From Paraspadella gotoi (lineage: Eukaryota; Chaetognatha), in the NCBI GenBank assembly GCA_051294375.1, contig CM119265.1, forward strand, positions 12,698,582 through 12,762,581: a stretch of 64,000 nt of DNA, read 5' to 3'. The position numbers and the translations under genes were made by a program. Position 1 is the stretch's first letter, and every line of letters starts with the position of its first letter. Below are positions 34,190 to 45,214 of the stretch, piece after piece. The notes under the pieces were generated by a model that saw only the letters and a list, made by a program, of their open reading frames with translations, was not told where the DNA came from and did not search any database.

Positions 34190-34279
34190 CCAAAATGTGT
34201 TACTCATAAACCAAAAAATTGAAAAACGCTCGAAATTAAAAAAAACCAAATCAAATAAGACAATTTAAAAACAATTTGA
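34190..34279 (+). repeat. Direct repeat, copy 2
   Basis: Second copy of 33300-33395, about 0.9 kb away and with only small differences. Exon 6 of the Ig gene lies between the copies. Confidence 0.9.
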
Positions 34280-34653
34280 TCTCTCTCTTTTCTTCCCCGC
34301 GACGTCAGTGGTTTCATTCTTTTTGGCCACGAATAACGCCCAGCGACGTTCCACGGGAGACATCGAAAAAACAAAAGAGCGTCCCCAACGGGCGGAAAAG
34401 AGGGCGGGGGATCGTAATATAAAACGTCGTTAATGAACAATGGGTGAGGGACCGAGGGTTAATCGAAACTCGGTGATCACCGAAATGATTAGCCCTGTGA
34501 GGATCATTGTGGTTCGCCTGTTAGATGTGGAATCGAATCAAAAGGAAGACTCCATCAGGAAAATCATACAAATTTAATTTTTAATTACTGTAGTTTCAGA
34601 ATTATATAATAAATTTTAGGTTTCTATCCGTAAATAATACTAAACTTTCGAAA

Positions 34654-34845
34654 AGGGGAAAAGGGAAGATTGCATGGGTGGTGACAATGTGGGATTCGAA
34701 CCCACTACCTTGCGGCAACCAGGGGCAAGCATTAACGGAGCTTTGTTTGAACGAAGTAACCACGCCACTGGGCTTCCCCGCACGAAAGCCGAGCAAAAAT
34801 CGAAGTAGTTTCAGAGAGAATCCAGTTTGACTCGTCATTCCTTGA
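34654..34845 (-). mobile_element. tRNA-derived SINE, copy 1
   Basis: On the minus strand it carries the exact RNA polymerase III B box GGTTCGAATCC, preceded by an A-box-like TGGCGTGGTTA about 65 bp upstream. It resembles a tRNA with a long insertion, not a foldable tRNA gene. Similarity to the second copy at about 35168-35345 extends outside the tRNA-like part, which marks it as a SINE. It lies in intron 5 of the Ig gene, in the same orientation. Confidence 0.65.
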
Positions 34846-35167
34846 GATTTATACGACTTAATCAGCTCAAATAAAGATAAAGAAATAAATGAAGCTGTGA
34901 TAAAGAAGTTAGTCAGAACAGCGTTTGTTAACTTTGGATTAATGATCAGAGGATACTAAATATTGACCCATGAAACTCCGAAATTTTTTTTGTAACAATC
35001 GTTGCCGTTTTTTTTAATTTTTAAACTCACCTCAGCTCTTTTATTTCAGAAAAAAAAATCTTTTATGATCAAAATACATATAAGTTGAGTCTTTAATCCG
35101 CAAAAAAAAAATTAAAGTCAAGTCAAGATATTTCTAAATAGAAAATCAATAAATTACTACGCTGAAT

Positions 35168-35345
35168 TGCAAAAGGGAAGTTTGCGTGGGTGGTTGCAGT
35201 GTGGGATTCGAACCCCTTACCTTCGAAAGGTAAGCCAGAAGAAGTTTTGAAGGAACTTTAAATTGAACGAAGTAACCACGCCACTTGGCCTCCCCGAAGG
35301 TCTTCGTGTAAAACTCGACTATATTCAGACAGATTTCGAAAGCCG
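35168..35345 (-). mobile_element. tRNA-derived SINE, copy 2
   Basis: Same family and orientation as copy 1, about 510 bp away. It has the B box GGTTCGAATCC, the same GGCGTGGTTACTTCGTTCAA stretch and the same GTGGGTGGTTGCA-type end. The variable region differs. Confidence 0.65.
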
Positions 35346-35864
35346 GGGAGATTTCCAGGGAGTTTTTGAGATCGCCTAAAATACTAGCAGGCGAAAATTT
35401 ATAATCTTTTAGGCTTTAATAGACGAATACAAAATTCATAGCGTAAGCCTGGTTGCAAAAAAAAAAAAGACAACAAATGAACACAGGCTTAATACATTCG
35501 TAAAAGAGCAAAATTTATTGGTAATCGTTATTCAAACATTTCAATATTAAAAAAAGATTAAAAATCATAAAAAAAAAAAATTTCTACCTTCCCTAACGAC
35601 CCAATTTTTCCCCCATCCTCATCTTTTCGTAATTTATAACCTTTCCCACGTTAAATCTGCCTTTGATATTGAAATAACGATTTTCAAACTGTAACCAAAC
35701 GAGATCCTCATCCATTTTTTTCGGGTGGAGAGAGAAAAGGGGGTGGCGCATTTTTGAGAGAAAATCCGATTTCTTCGATTAACTTTAACGGTTCTCCTTA
35801 AAATGCCAGCTACTAATCTGAAATTTATGCTCCTGGGAAGCATTAAAAGAAAAAAACGCTCCTC

Positions 35865-35870
<6 letters not shown>

Positions 35871-35902
<32 letters not shown>

Positions 35903-35942
35903 CTCTTTTTTCTTTCTCTCTCTCTCTCTTCTCTCTCTTCTT
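35871..35942. repeat. (CT)n microsatellite
   Basis: CT tract with TTTTTTCTTT interruptions. Similar short tracts occur at 37195-37225 and 37466-37490, all within intron 5 of the Ig gene. Confidence 0.9.
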
Positions 35943-37189
35943 TTCTCAGACATTACAATGAAGAAGAAAAAAAATTCCATAGGCTAGTTAGTAGTGGATA
36001 AAATGCAAATTTCCATCGATCACAAAAAAAAAGAAAAAAAAGAAATTTCCGGAAAAAAATAACTATTAGCATGAATCTCGTGGTGGCGTCGAATCATTTA
36101 TCTGTGGAAAGTCCTTGCTGAGGGGAGGAATAAACGGGTGGGGGGTAGCTTGCAATAAGGGGGTAGCGTAGCAAAAGGGACGGTGAATCCGCGGCGCTGA
36201 ATGGGGGGGCCAGTGGGGGACGCTTTAGCAGGAAAGATCGAAAAGATGAAAAGAGAAATAAATCAGCATCGGAAATGTGGGACTTTGCCGCATAAATCAG
36301 GCAGATATTGGGTATCGCTGGCGAAGACCGAAGAAACAACGAGACTGCGAAGACGAAAATATTTTATTTTCTTTTATTCTCGCTCCCCATCCCTTCAGCC
36401 CCCCCTCGTTTTCTTTCGTCTTTTTGGTTCTTGGTAGAGTTTGATCACCAGCAGTTGCAGCAAGATTGTCAAATTACAATTTTTTAGACTTGCGTGCCAC
36501 ATACTGTGAAATGACTTGATTTTCCATAGTCGTCGATGTGATATAACAAATATTTGGGCTCATATTTTATGTTTCAACGCAGCAAAACGTTTTCCGGGCA
36601 AAATGCGGCGATTGTCTGGGATCGGATAAATTTGACATTACAAAATCCCATCTAAAAACTGCGGAGCGATGCAGCTATTTTTTACTCTTTTGTATTTTTC
36701 GACGCCTTTTTATTACTTAACAATCTCAACTGTCTCCTATCAGCTAAAAAATGTTCGAATCCACTTTTGACGCATTGAGCTCAGCTGCCGACTCCTTTTG
36801 TTTGTGTCAACAACTTCCACCAGCGTCGCTGGCGTCGAGAAAGAATAAAAACATTGTAAAATTCACGACGAGGACATAAATTCTAGCGGCGAAGTCGCGA
36901 CGACGATGCAAACAAAACAAAGGAATAACTCTCCGCTTTACTCTTTCCCTTTTTAATTTCCAATTTCTCACCGCTTTTCATCTTTTTTGGGGCATTTTTT
37001 GACAACAGGAAAACGAGAAGAAAAAGTGAGGCTAAAAAGGAAAAGAAAAGTAATAAGGAAAGGGAAAAAACGGGGAGTCCGGAGTGGATCCCGCGGGAGG
37101 CTGGAAAAGTCTCTCCCAGACAATTCCGTAATGATTCCAGGACATTTCCTCAAAAATGATGAATGGGAAACAGAAAGACCGAAGCCGTT

Positions 37190-37232
<43 letters not shown>

Positions 37233-38205
37233 TTTTTTTCTTTCTTCTTTCCCAACTTTGAAATCTTCATGAATGACTTTGCACTGTTTGTATTTATTTG
37301 TTTATTTATTTTTATTTATTTTTTATTTGTTTTCTATTTTTCGTAACAATTTTTTTAAATTAAAAAACTGCCTCAATTCTACGTCGCGGTATTTGTTCTT
37401 TACTTTACTTATCTTTTCCTCTTCGGTCCTACTTTTCATGTTTTTAATTATAGCCCCCGAAGAATCTCTCTCTCTCTCTCTCTCTCTCTCTGGCGTCGTA
37501 ATTCTTCTTCTGCTTCTATTCCTCCTTTTTCCCCATTTAATCATATTTTCCCTCCTGAAATGAAGTAATTTCGAAAGACAAAAAACTCCGTGACATGATT
37601 TAGATCCGAAGGGAGAAAAGAAAAGAAGGGAAGGAAGGAAAGATAAATACAACAGTCTCTTTTCTCTTTTTCCTTCTTTTTTTTAATTTCTCGGTTTCTT
37701 TTTTTCTTCGCCATGAAATACAACTCGAAAATGGCGTAACAGTTTTTTCTCGAAAACTTTTCCCCATATTTTTTTTTCATCTCTGCTCCATTATCGTTGT
37801 GAAGACGAGCAGTTAATTATCCTTTAAACGGAAAAAGAAGCATTAGCGTTTTTTTTTTACTTGTTTTTTGCTCTTTTCATTTTTATTTTAAATTTTTTTT
37901 AGCTTATTAGGAACTTAGGAAGCATTGTGAAGTCAATTTGACTTTTAGACTGTTCTAAATACTATTTTCGGTTTTCAACAACTACGTAATTCATACACCA
38001 AATATATCACGAAAAATGAAAATGAAAATAAAACAATAAACCCCTTTAATCAGACTTAATAAATTCCTATAGTATATTATTGTTGAATGATTGATTTTTT
38101 TTTAAAAACTTGACAAAAATGCTCACTTACGAGGAATATACCACAGTGTATTTTTAATAGTTGTGACAAGGCTAATATTAAGGTCCTTAATGATCCACTA
38201 CTTAC

Positions 38206-38382
38206 CCGAAGACGCATTGTAGCTGTCTTGGAGCGAGGCCAAGCAGTAGAGCGGCCTGTTTTGGTCGGCGCGACCGAGGGTGAGGGCTGCCTTGGAGATG
38301 GTGGTGTTGGCAACGTGGGTCACGTCAGTGTTGATGGAGATTCCGTCGAAAAACCAAAACAGTTGGGGCTTGTCCGATGTTC
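38206..38382 (-). CDS. Ig-superfamily gene, exon 5 (second Ig domain)
   Basis: Minus strand, 177 bp. The acceptor is CCCCAATTCAAG|GA and the donor is TCTTCGG|GTAAGT. It enters with two bases (completing Gly from exon 4's single G) and leaves one. The protein reads TSDKPQLFWFFDG, then ISKAALTLGRADQNRPLYC. Trp in LFWFF is the Ig C-strand core residue. The exon 4 cysteine (WFSCEV) lies 15 residues before it, and RPLYC supplies the F-strand cysteine, so exons 4 and 5 together make one complete C2-like Ig fold with about 51 residues between the cysteines. It ends in YNASS, a possible N-glycosylation site (N-A-S), fitting an extracellular protein. Confidence 0.85.
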
Positions 38383-38433
38383 CTTGAATTGGGGGTCGGA
38401 GACGATGGGACAGTGGANNNNNNNNNNNNNNNN

Positions 38434-38940
38434 GAGAGAGAGAGAGAGAGAGAGAGACGCAGATTCTTACTTCAATGGTCACCAGTGAAGAGCAAAGGGG
38501 AAATTAAATCGAAGGATTGATTTTGTTCGACTCACAAATCTAACCATTGAGATTTGTGAGTCAGAGAGAGAGAGAAGATTTGCTGTCAGAGAGGAGAGAG
38601 ATAGAGAGAGAGAGTAGAGAGAGGAGAGAGAGATGAACGCCGAATTTTTACTTGCAATGTGGTCACCAGTAAAGTGCTAAGCAGCAATGCGGGGAAATTT
38701 AAATCGAAGATTATATTTTTTCGACTCACAGAATCTTAACCCAGTTTTGAGATTGTGTCAGTAGAGAGAAGAGAGAGAAAGATTGTGTCAGAGAGAGAGA
38801 TGAAGTAGAGGGAGTAGAAGAGAGAGAGAGAGAGACGTCCGATTCTTACTTCAATTGGTCACCAGTGAAGAGCACTGGGGAAATTAAATTCGAGGGATTA
38901 ATTTTTGTTCGACTCACAAATCTAACCCAGTTGAGATTGT

Positions 38941-38985
<45 letters not shown>

Positions 38986-38990
38986 TGTAA
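38434..38990. repeat. Three-copy tandem repeat, about 200-bp unit
   Basis: Each unit has a (GA)n tract, then GATTCTTACTTCAATTGGTC, ACCAGTGAAGAGC, GGGGAAATTAAAT, TTCGACTCACAAATCTAACC and GAGATTGTGTCAG. Units start near 38434, 38620 and 38820, and the middle copy is the most diverged. Unit 1 contains a perfect 13-bp stem, GACTCACAAATCT/AGATTTGTGAGTC (38529-38562). The array lies in intron 4, starting about 50 bp upstream of the exon 5 acceptor in transcript terms. Confidence 0.85.
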
Positions 38991-39910
38991 AGAATAATGA
39001 AAAGAATCAGAGGAGATCGTAAATCTTTTCGACACGAGGCGCACTTCCGGTTAAATAATGAGGAACGAGATGAAGGAAAAGAAAAAGGAGGAAAAAGAAA
39101 AGAAAATGAAAAAAAAAAGAAATATTGAGAAAAAAAGAAAAAGAAAAGAAAAAAGAGGGTGCGAGCGGAGAAAGTCGAAGAAAATAAATAAAGGTTTTTA
39201 AAAAGGAAGAAAAGAAAAAAAACTAGCGGAGAATAAAATGAAAAGATGGAAAAATGAAAAGGAAAAAAAATGTATATACGACAGGGAAAGCGTGAAAAGT
39301 CGGAAAGCGAAAGAGGCTTTGAAAAATAAATTGTTGGCAATGAGAGATGGAAAATGCTTCACGAAACAGTAGGCGACCAATACGCCCAACAGAGATTTAA
39401 AAGTACAATGAACTAAACTGAACGCGAGTACTGGATCCATTTCTCGTTTTAAGGGCCAACGAAAAAAAAATTTTGACTGTGTAATTGTGACTTGGGTCTC
39501 GAAAAAAAAACAAGTACCTCGGATACAAAATAACAAGAAAAGCTCTCTTCGACTCATTTTCTTTACATCAAAAAGGAATACCACACTTCTGATTTCTGAT
39601 CCCATCCAACGAAAAGGAAAGAAAAAATAATTCAAAGAAGATAGAGTTTCAATCTTTTAGAAAATTTGCGGCGAAAGCGGAAACATCTGCCGATATCAGT
39701 CAAAAAAAAGAAAAAGAAATCTTTGCTAAAAACTTGCCGATAAATTGTTCTGCGTTTGGAAAGACAAAACTGATATTTATAGAAACAAGACAAAGCAATG
39801 ATTTGGTTTCACTTGGATAATTTATAAAAAAAATAATTGCTTCCTCTTAGAAGATAATTTAGAAGTCAAATTAATTATACCCGAGCCCGAACATAGAAGT
39901 TGGAACTTAC

Positions 39911-40067
39911 CTTCAGTCCTGACTTCGCAGCTGAACCACTGGAGGATCCCCTCCCGGATGTGGGGCGGTTGAGGGTGACATCTCGGCGGAGACATCACAA
40001 CGAGCGTCGCGATCATCGGTGACTTCGTGATGCATTTGTAGGAACCAGAGTCGGAGAAACTCACGTT
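39911..40067 (-). CDS. Ig-superfamily gene, exon 4 (end of Ig1, start of Ig2)
   Basis: Minus strand, 157 bp. The acceptor is CTTTTTCACAG|AAC and the donor is ACTGAAG|GTAAGT. It is entered in phase 0 and leaves one base. It reads NVSFSDSGSYKCITK, with D-x-G-x-Y-x-C, the classical F-strand motif that closes an Ig V-type domain. The linker follows, then ILQWFSCEVRTE with the first cysteine of the second Ig domain. A short (CT)n tract in the sense strand lies directly upstream of the acceptor and may contribute to its pyrimidine tract. Confidence 0.9.
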
Positions 40068-41483
40068 CTGTGAAAAAGATCGAGAGAGAGAGAGAGATTC
40101 TGATTCCACGGACGCAATATTAAATATTCTCAAAGTTTAATTTTAAAATTAAAGACGGGATGCAAGGATATCTTACGTTTGTTAAGCGAATATTTCGATT
40201 ACCAAGAATCAAAATCTCACATCTACTGCAAATATTTATATGCGATTGGGTGAAGTTCTTTTTTTTTCCATTCTGAGGACGGATGTATAAAAGGTTTGAA
40301 ATTATGAATAATCTTACCCATCATCCTGAAAAATTCCCCTCATTTACTTCCAATTATCTGAATCTCTCCCTCTCTGTCTCTCTGTCTCTCTCCCTCTCTC
40401 CTTCTCTCTCGTTCTCTCTTTCTCTCTCTTTCCAAAAACTGAGTTTCTGTTTGAAAAATCGAAAAAGGAAAAGAGGAAAAAATAATTCCTTTAATTCTTG
40501 AATTTCAATAAGCCATCTTTCCGAAAGAAAATAGAGGACAAAAGCAAAAAGAAAAAGAAAAACTTGCGTGGGTTCGCCGCCATAATTCGATATAACTTCA
40601 TATTCAATTACTTCACATTCAAATTTGATAACTTCGCGTGAAAAATTATGGGGACGGGAGGGGGGGGGAAGTGTTTGTGATTTTCTTAGAAAGAAGTTTC
40701 TCGTGAATATAAAAGGAAAAAAAACATTAAAATGAAATAAACTTTGTAAAAATGATAATAGGAAAGAAAACTTTAAAAAATAAAAACAAAAAAGTTGATA
40801 CGATACGAGCGCCCGCGCAAGAGTTTCTGGATTATCAAGATAAGGTTTTAATGGAAAATAGACAAACGGCTGGTGTCAGTGGGAAGAACAGGGAGAAAGA
40901 GACAGAGACAGAAAGATAGATAGAGAGAGGGAGGGAGGGGGAGACAGAGACAATCCGGATGCTCTGCTTTGTTTTGCAGGCGTGCACGCGATAAACGCAT
41001 TTCGTCGCACGCAGAATCGCATGCACGCACGCAGACTCTCGAACGTCGCTTCCTCGATCCATTCCGTCGATTTAAAGGCGACGAAACATCTAAACTTAAA
41101 AAATTTACAAACAATTGTTTAATTATTTTGTTTTCATTCACTGGAAATAATTCGTTTTATTTAGTTTCATCGACTGAAAACCATTTCTTTTTTTGTTTAG
41201 TTAATAAATGGTAATTGAAATTTAAAAATAAATATTTTCAAAATAATTTAAATAACTCATTTAAATTTTGAACAACATTATCATCATGTACAGTTAACGT
41301 TATTAGAAATACTACTTATTCAAATATATAGACACGATTACAAATTTTGCACAAAGCGCGTTTTCCAGCGTTGCTCAGTCACGTCGTTAAGTTTTCTAAC
41401 GACTAACCTATCTCTATTGCTCTCTCTTTCTATAAACTTTTTTCAATAACGCATTCCTNNNNNNNNNNNNNNNNNNNNNNNNN

Positions 41484-41684
41484 CAGAGAGAGAGAGAGAG
41501 AAGGAGAGAGGAGAGAGAGAGAGAGGGAGAGAGGAGAGAGAGGAGAGAGAGAGAGCACGCCATAACAAGTTGACAATCAAGGGCGAGCCTTCGCCCATTC
41601 GCTTACAACGTTAATTATTATCACGAGAGAGAGAGAGAGAGAGAGAGAGATGAGAGACGAGAGAGAGAGAGAGACAGAGATGAC

Positions 41685-41716
<32 letters not shown>
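41484..41716. repeat. (GA)n microsatellite cluster
   Basis: Interrupted GA tracts start at a 25-N gap (41459-41483), with a unique 75-bp segment in the middle. Confidence 0.9.
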
Positions 41717-41719
<3 letters not shown>

Positions 41720-42047
41720 TATTTCCGCGACGATCAAGGTGTATTCACATTCAGAAGCACGTCACCATTAAGCTAACGATTCCTTTTGAGATTCACGAGC
41801 ATGAACTCAATCTCTGCATCATTGAAGGCAGCAATAACAACAACAACGACAACAACGAGGAGATAAACGAAGACAACGAGGATAATAAAAACTATTAAAA
41901 AAAATAAAATCGTCGAAATTCAAAAACCATAAAAAAAATAAATACTAAAAAATAAAATAAATACTAAATAATAAAATCTAACATCAACGCATGTATTATG
42001 CAAGTAAACGTTGAGACGAGGTTTATTAAATTATAATACGGAATAGA

Positions 42048-42079
42048 TGTAATGTAATGTAATGTAATGTAATGTAATC
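42048..42079. repeat. (ATGTA)n pentanucleotide repeat at a splice donor
   Basis: Six tandem units of a five-base repeat. On the gene strand it reads (ACATT)n and begins only six bases into intron 3, immediately after the exon 3 donor GTGATT. Confidence 0.9.
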
Positions 42080-42081
42080 AC

Positions 42082-42191
42082 CTTAATGACGAGAGTGTAT
42101 GTCGTGTCTCCGTGAGATTTTTTCATCGAGTATTTGTTGGGATCGAACGTGCCGTCGTATGGCTGATCTCCGAAGGCGATCATTCGATTTC
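42082..42191 (-). CDS. Ig-superfamily gene, exon 3 (middle of Ig1)
   Basis: Minus strand, 110 bp. The acceptor is TTCTATAG|GA and the donor is ATTAAG|GTGATT. It enters with two bases completing Gly and leaves in phase 0. It reads NRMIAFGDQPYDGTF, then KKSHGDTTYTLVIK, ending exactly where exon 4 continues with NVSFSDSGSYKC. The Y-T-L-V-I-K stretch is a typical E strand. The donor is weaker than the GTAAGT sites of the other exons, and a pentanucleotide repeat follows it at once. Confidence 0.85.
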
Positions 42192-42447
42192 CTATAGAAA
42201 AATGTGAAAATAAATGTAAAAGAAAAGCAAAATTATTCATTTAACAAACATTGCTAACAGTGCAAACATTCTTTAATTTCTAAACCTCTCAAAAAAAAAA
42301 AAACAAAAAAAAACTAAATGATAATTAATCTCTGCTTGAAATTATTCTCAGCTACATCATAAAAAGCGCACTGATTGAAAGAATGAAAGACATTATATTT
42401 GGTAGACATATCGAAGCCGGCTTTCAAAGAATATGATGTCAATAAAA

Positions 42448-43059
42448 NNNNNNNNNNNNNNNNNNNNNNNNNNNNNNNNNNNNNNNNNNNNNNNNNNNNN
42501 NNNNNNNNNNNNNNNNNNNNNNNNNNNNNNNNNNNNNNNNNNNNNNNNNNNNNNNNNNNNNNNNNNNNNNNNNNNNNNNNNNNNNNNNNNNNNNNNNNNN
42601 NNNNNNNNNNNNNNNNNNNNNNNNNNNNNNNNNNNNNNNNNNNNNNNNNNNNNNNNNNNNNNNNNNNNNNNNNNNNNNNNNNNNNNNNNNNNNNNNNNNN
42701 NNNNNNNNNNNNNNNNNNNNNNNNNNNNNNNNNNNNNNNNNNNNNNNNNNNNNNNNNNNNNNNNNNNNNNNNNNNNNNNNNNNNNNNNNNNNNNNNNNNN
42801 NNNNNNNNNNNNNNNNNNNNNNNNNNNNNNNNNNNNNNNNNNNNNNNNNNNNNNNNNNNNNNNNNNNNNNNNNNNNNNNNNNNNNNNNNNNNNNNNNNNN
42901 NNNNNNNNNNNNNNNNNNNNNNNNNNNNNNNNNNNNNNNNNNNNNNNNNNNNNNNNNNNNNNNNNNNNNNNNNNNNNNNNNNNNNNNNNNNNNNNNNNNN
43001 NNNNNNNNNNNNNNNNNNNNNNNNNNNNNNNNNNNNNNNNNNNNNNNNNNNNNNNNNNN
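42448..43059. other. Assembly gap (612 N)
   Basis: Largest gap in the window, inside intron 2 of the Ig gene. The right flank is (CT)n. Confidence 0.99.
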
Positions 43060-43143
43060 CTCTCTCTCCATTTTTATAGAATCGTGAAGTTTTCCCTTCT
43101 TGAGCGACTTACGCTAAAAGCAATGAGATCCCTCTCTCTCTTT

Positions 43144-43373
43144 NNNNNNNNNNNNNNNNNNNNNNNNNNNNNNNNNNNNNNNNNNNNNNNNNNNNNNNNN
43201 NNNNNNNNNNNNNNNNNNNNNNNNNNNNNNNNNNNNNNNNNNNNNNNNNNNNNNNNNNNNNNNNNNNNNNNNNNNNNNNNNNNNNNNNNNNNNNNNNNNN
43301 NNNNNNNNNNNNNNNNNNNNNNNNNNNNNNNNNNNNNNNNNNNNNNNNNNNNNNNNNNNNNNNNNNNNNNNNN
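43144..43373. other. Assembly gap (230 N) inside simple repeat
   Basis: The left flank ends in CTCTCTCTTT and the right flank begins in (GA)n, so the gap probably spans two opposed dinucleotide tracts. Confidence 0.99.
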
Positions 43374-43505
43374 AGAGAGAGAGAGAGAGAGAGATGAACT
43401 TTCTCGGTTTTTGCGGTGTCTGGTTGCCATGGCGCTCGCCTAGTCCATGTTGCACTTCCATCCTTTCATCTTTCAATCCCGTTTTTTCCATCAGCCACGT
43501 GACAG

Positions 43506-43637
43506 CTTACATTTTCTCCTACTTACATTTTCTCCTACTTACATTTTCTCCTACTTACATTTTCTCCTACTTACATTTTCTCCTACTTACATTTTCTCCT
43601 ACTTACATTTTCTCCTACTTACATTTTCTCCTACTTT
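43506..43637. repeat. 16-bp tandem repeat, about eight copies
   Basis: Exact or near-exact copies of ACATTTTCTCCTACTT. The near-identity points to recent expansion. Confidence 0.95.
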
Positions 43638-44260
43638 ACCATCCAAATATGAAATACAATTATCGAAAGTCACTTTTCTTTTTCACTACTCGCTAAATTC
43701 TAATATTCGCGATTCACCGACGACCCAGCTTCTCTCTTCGTCTTCCCCTCAAACTCACAACTCATCAACGCAACTCAAATTTACTTTTTTTAGTTACATC
43801 TTTCCGTCTTATTTTTCTCGATTAATTTTTAAAGTTAATTATAGAGAAAAAAAATTGAGACTGTCTCGGAATAACCGAACACGAGACGAAAACAATGAAG
43901 TTATTTACATTTTAATGAGAAACTCCCAACTCTTTTCCTTTTACAAAGGCATCTGGTTTGAGTCGTTCTTACTTACCACGTCACCTTACTAGGAGAACGC
44001 CTTTCTCTTACTTTAGTAGCCTATCTGGGGAGTCCTTACCCTACATTACCATCGCTTTAATTTCAGTTGACCCTTATCATTTTTTTTTTGCCTTTCTCTC
44101 CTTTTCTTCAATCTTCACCCCCCCCCCTCCGCCCTCCCGCGTCCGGGCGTCATACTCGTCTTTTCCCGGACTCGAGATGCGCAGTCAGTCCCTTTCTAAT
44201 TACGTGCATCTTTTATTGGGCCTTGTCAGGGATGAAACCAGACAGTCAGAGACAGAGGAA

Positions 44261-44261
<1 letters not shown>

Positions 44262-44318
<57 letters not shown>
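44262..44318. repeat. (GA)n microsatellite
   Basis: Pure GA tract. On the gene strand it is (CT)n and lies about 50 bp inside intron 2, after the exon 2 donor. A second GA tract lies at 44869-44905. Confidence 0.95.
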
Positions 44319-44321
<3 letters not shown>

Positions 44322-44370
44322 AAACAAGAGGGAAAAGCGTCCCACACAAAAGTTAATGTGACAAGATCAC

Positions 44371-44448
44371 CAGTGATGAAGCTAAATTGCTGGTCGACGC
44401 CGAGAAAGTCGCCCGGATCAAAAAGGATTACATACATCCGGGGATTTT
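44371..44448 (-). CDS. Ig-superfamily gene, exon 2 (Ig1)
   Basis: Minus strand, 78 bp. The acceptor is CGCCTACTAG|AA and the donor is ATCACTG|GTGATC. It enters with two bases (G+AA, Glu, after exon 1) and leaves one base that pairs with exon 3. It reads NPRMYVILFDPGDF, then LGVDQQFSFIT. It is short and has no Ig signature of its own. Its support is the exact phase match on both sides and the continuity of the Ig1 domain it gives. Confidence 0.7.
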
Positions 44449-44866
44449 CTAGTAGGCGGTGGGACTCGCAGGTTTAGTAGACTTAATGCTATATGTAAAT
44501 AAACAGATAATGATTCAAAAAAATAATTTCACATAAAATAATTGCATTTCAGACAATCTTCTAGTGATCTTCTATGACTAATAAAAAAAAATACTTTATG
44601 AAAAAAAAAGTTTTCCAGCTTTTAAACGTTATAAATCTTAAAATTTAGCACTAGTAATATTATTATCAAAAATCGTCTAAAGTAATGTAAAACGTTCGTG
44701 TTAACATAGAAGAATAAAACTAGTACTTTATCGTTATGCGACAATAATCTCTCTAAACAACCTCCTTGTTTGCCTTAACCGCTCTCTGTCACTTGCTCTC
44801 TCGCTCGCTGAGAGGGAAATTGTGATGGATCGCCATCCTTTTTTTACTTTTGGAGACAGCGTGAGA

Positions 44867-44910
<44 letters not shown>

Positions 44911-45214
44911 AGACAGAAATTGCTGGGCATCGGAAAAAGAGGAGTGGTTATTCAAGTCTGATGGGGTGTGGTCACATCTGGAATTTAGTTTGTAAAAGAC
45001 GCGGGGAAAACAGGATATTCATGGGCTGATTTAAAAGTCTAAACTAGTATGTAAATGTACTCAGTCTTAGAGTAGCTTTTCGTACTTAAGGAGAGAAGGT
45101 GTGATTTGCAATTAAGTGATTCGAGTAGAATGTCATTTTTCTCATCTTGCGCCGTTTGAGGAGGGAAGGTCGAAGGAAGAAACAAAAAAAGCGATTAATT
45201 AAAAGTGGGCATTA

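Noticed and set aside
42399-43491. Very long ORFs of up to 336 codons
   Set aside because: They consist almost entirely of N translated as X across assembly gaps.
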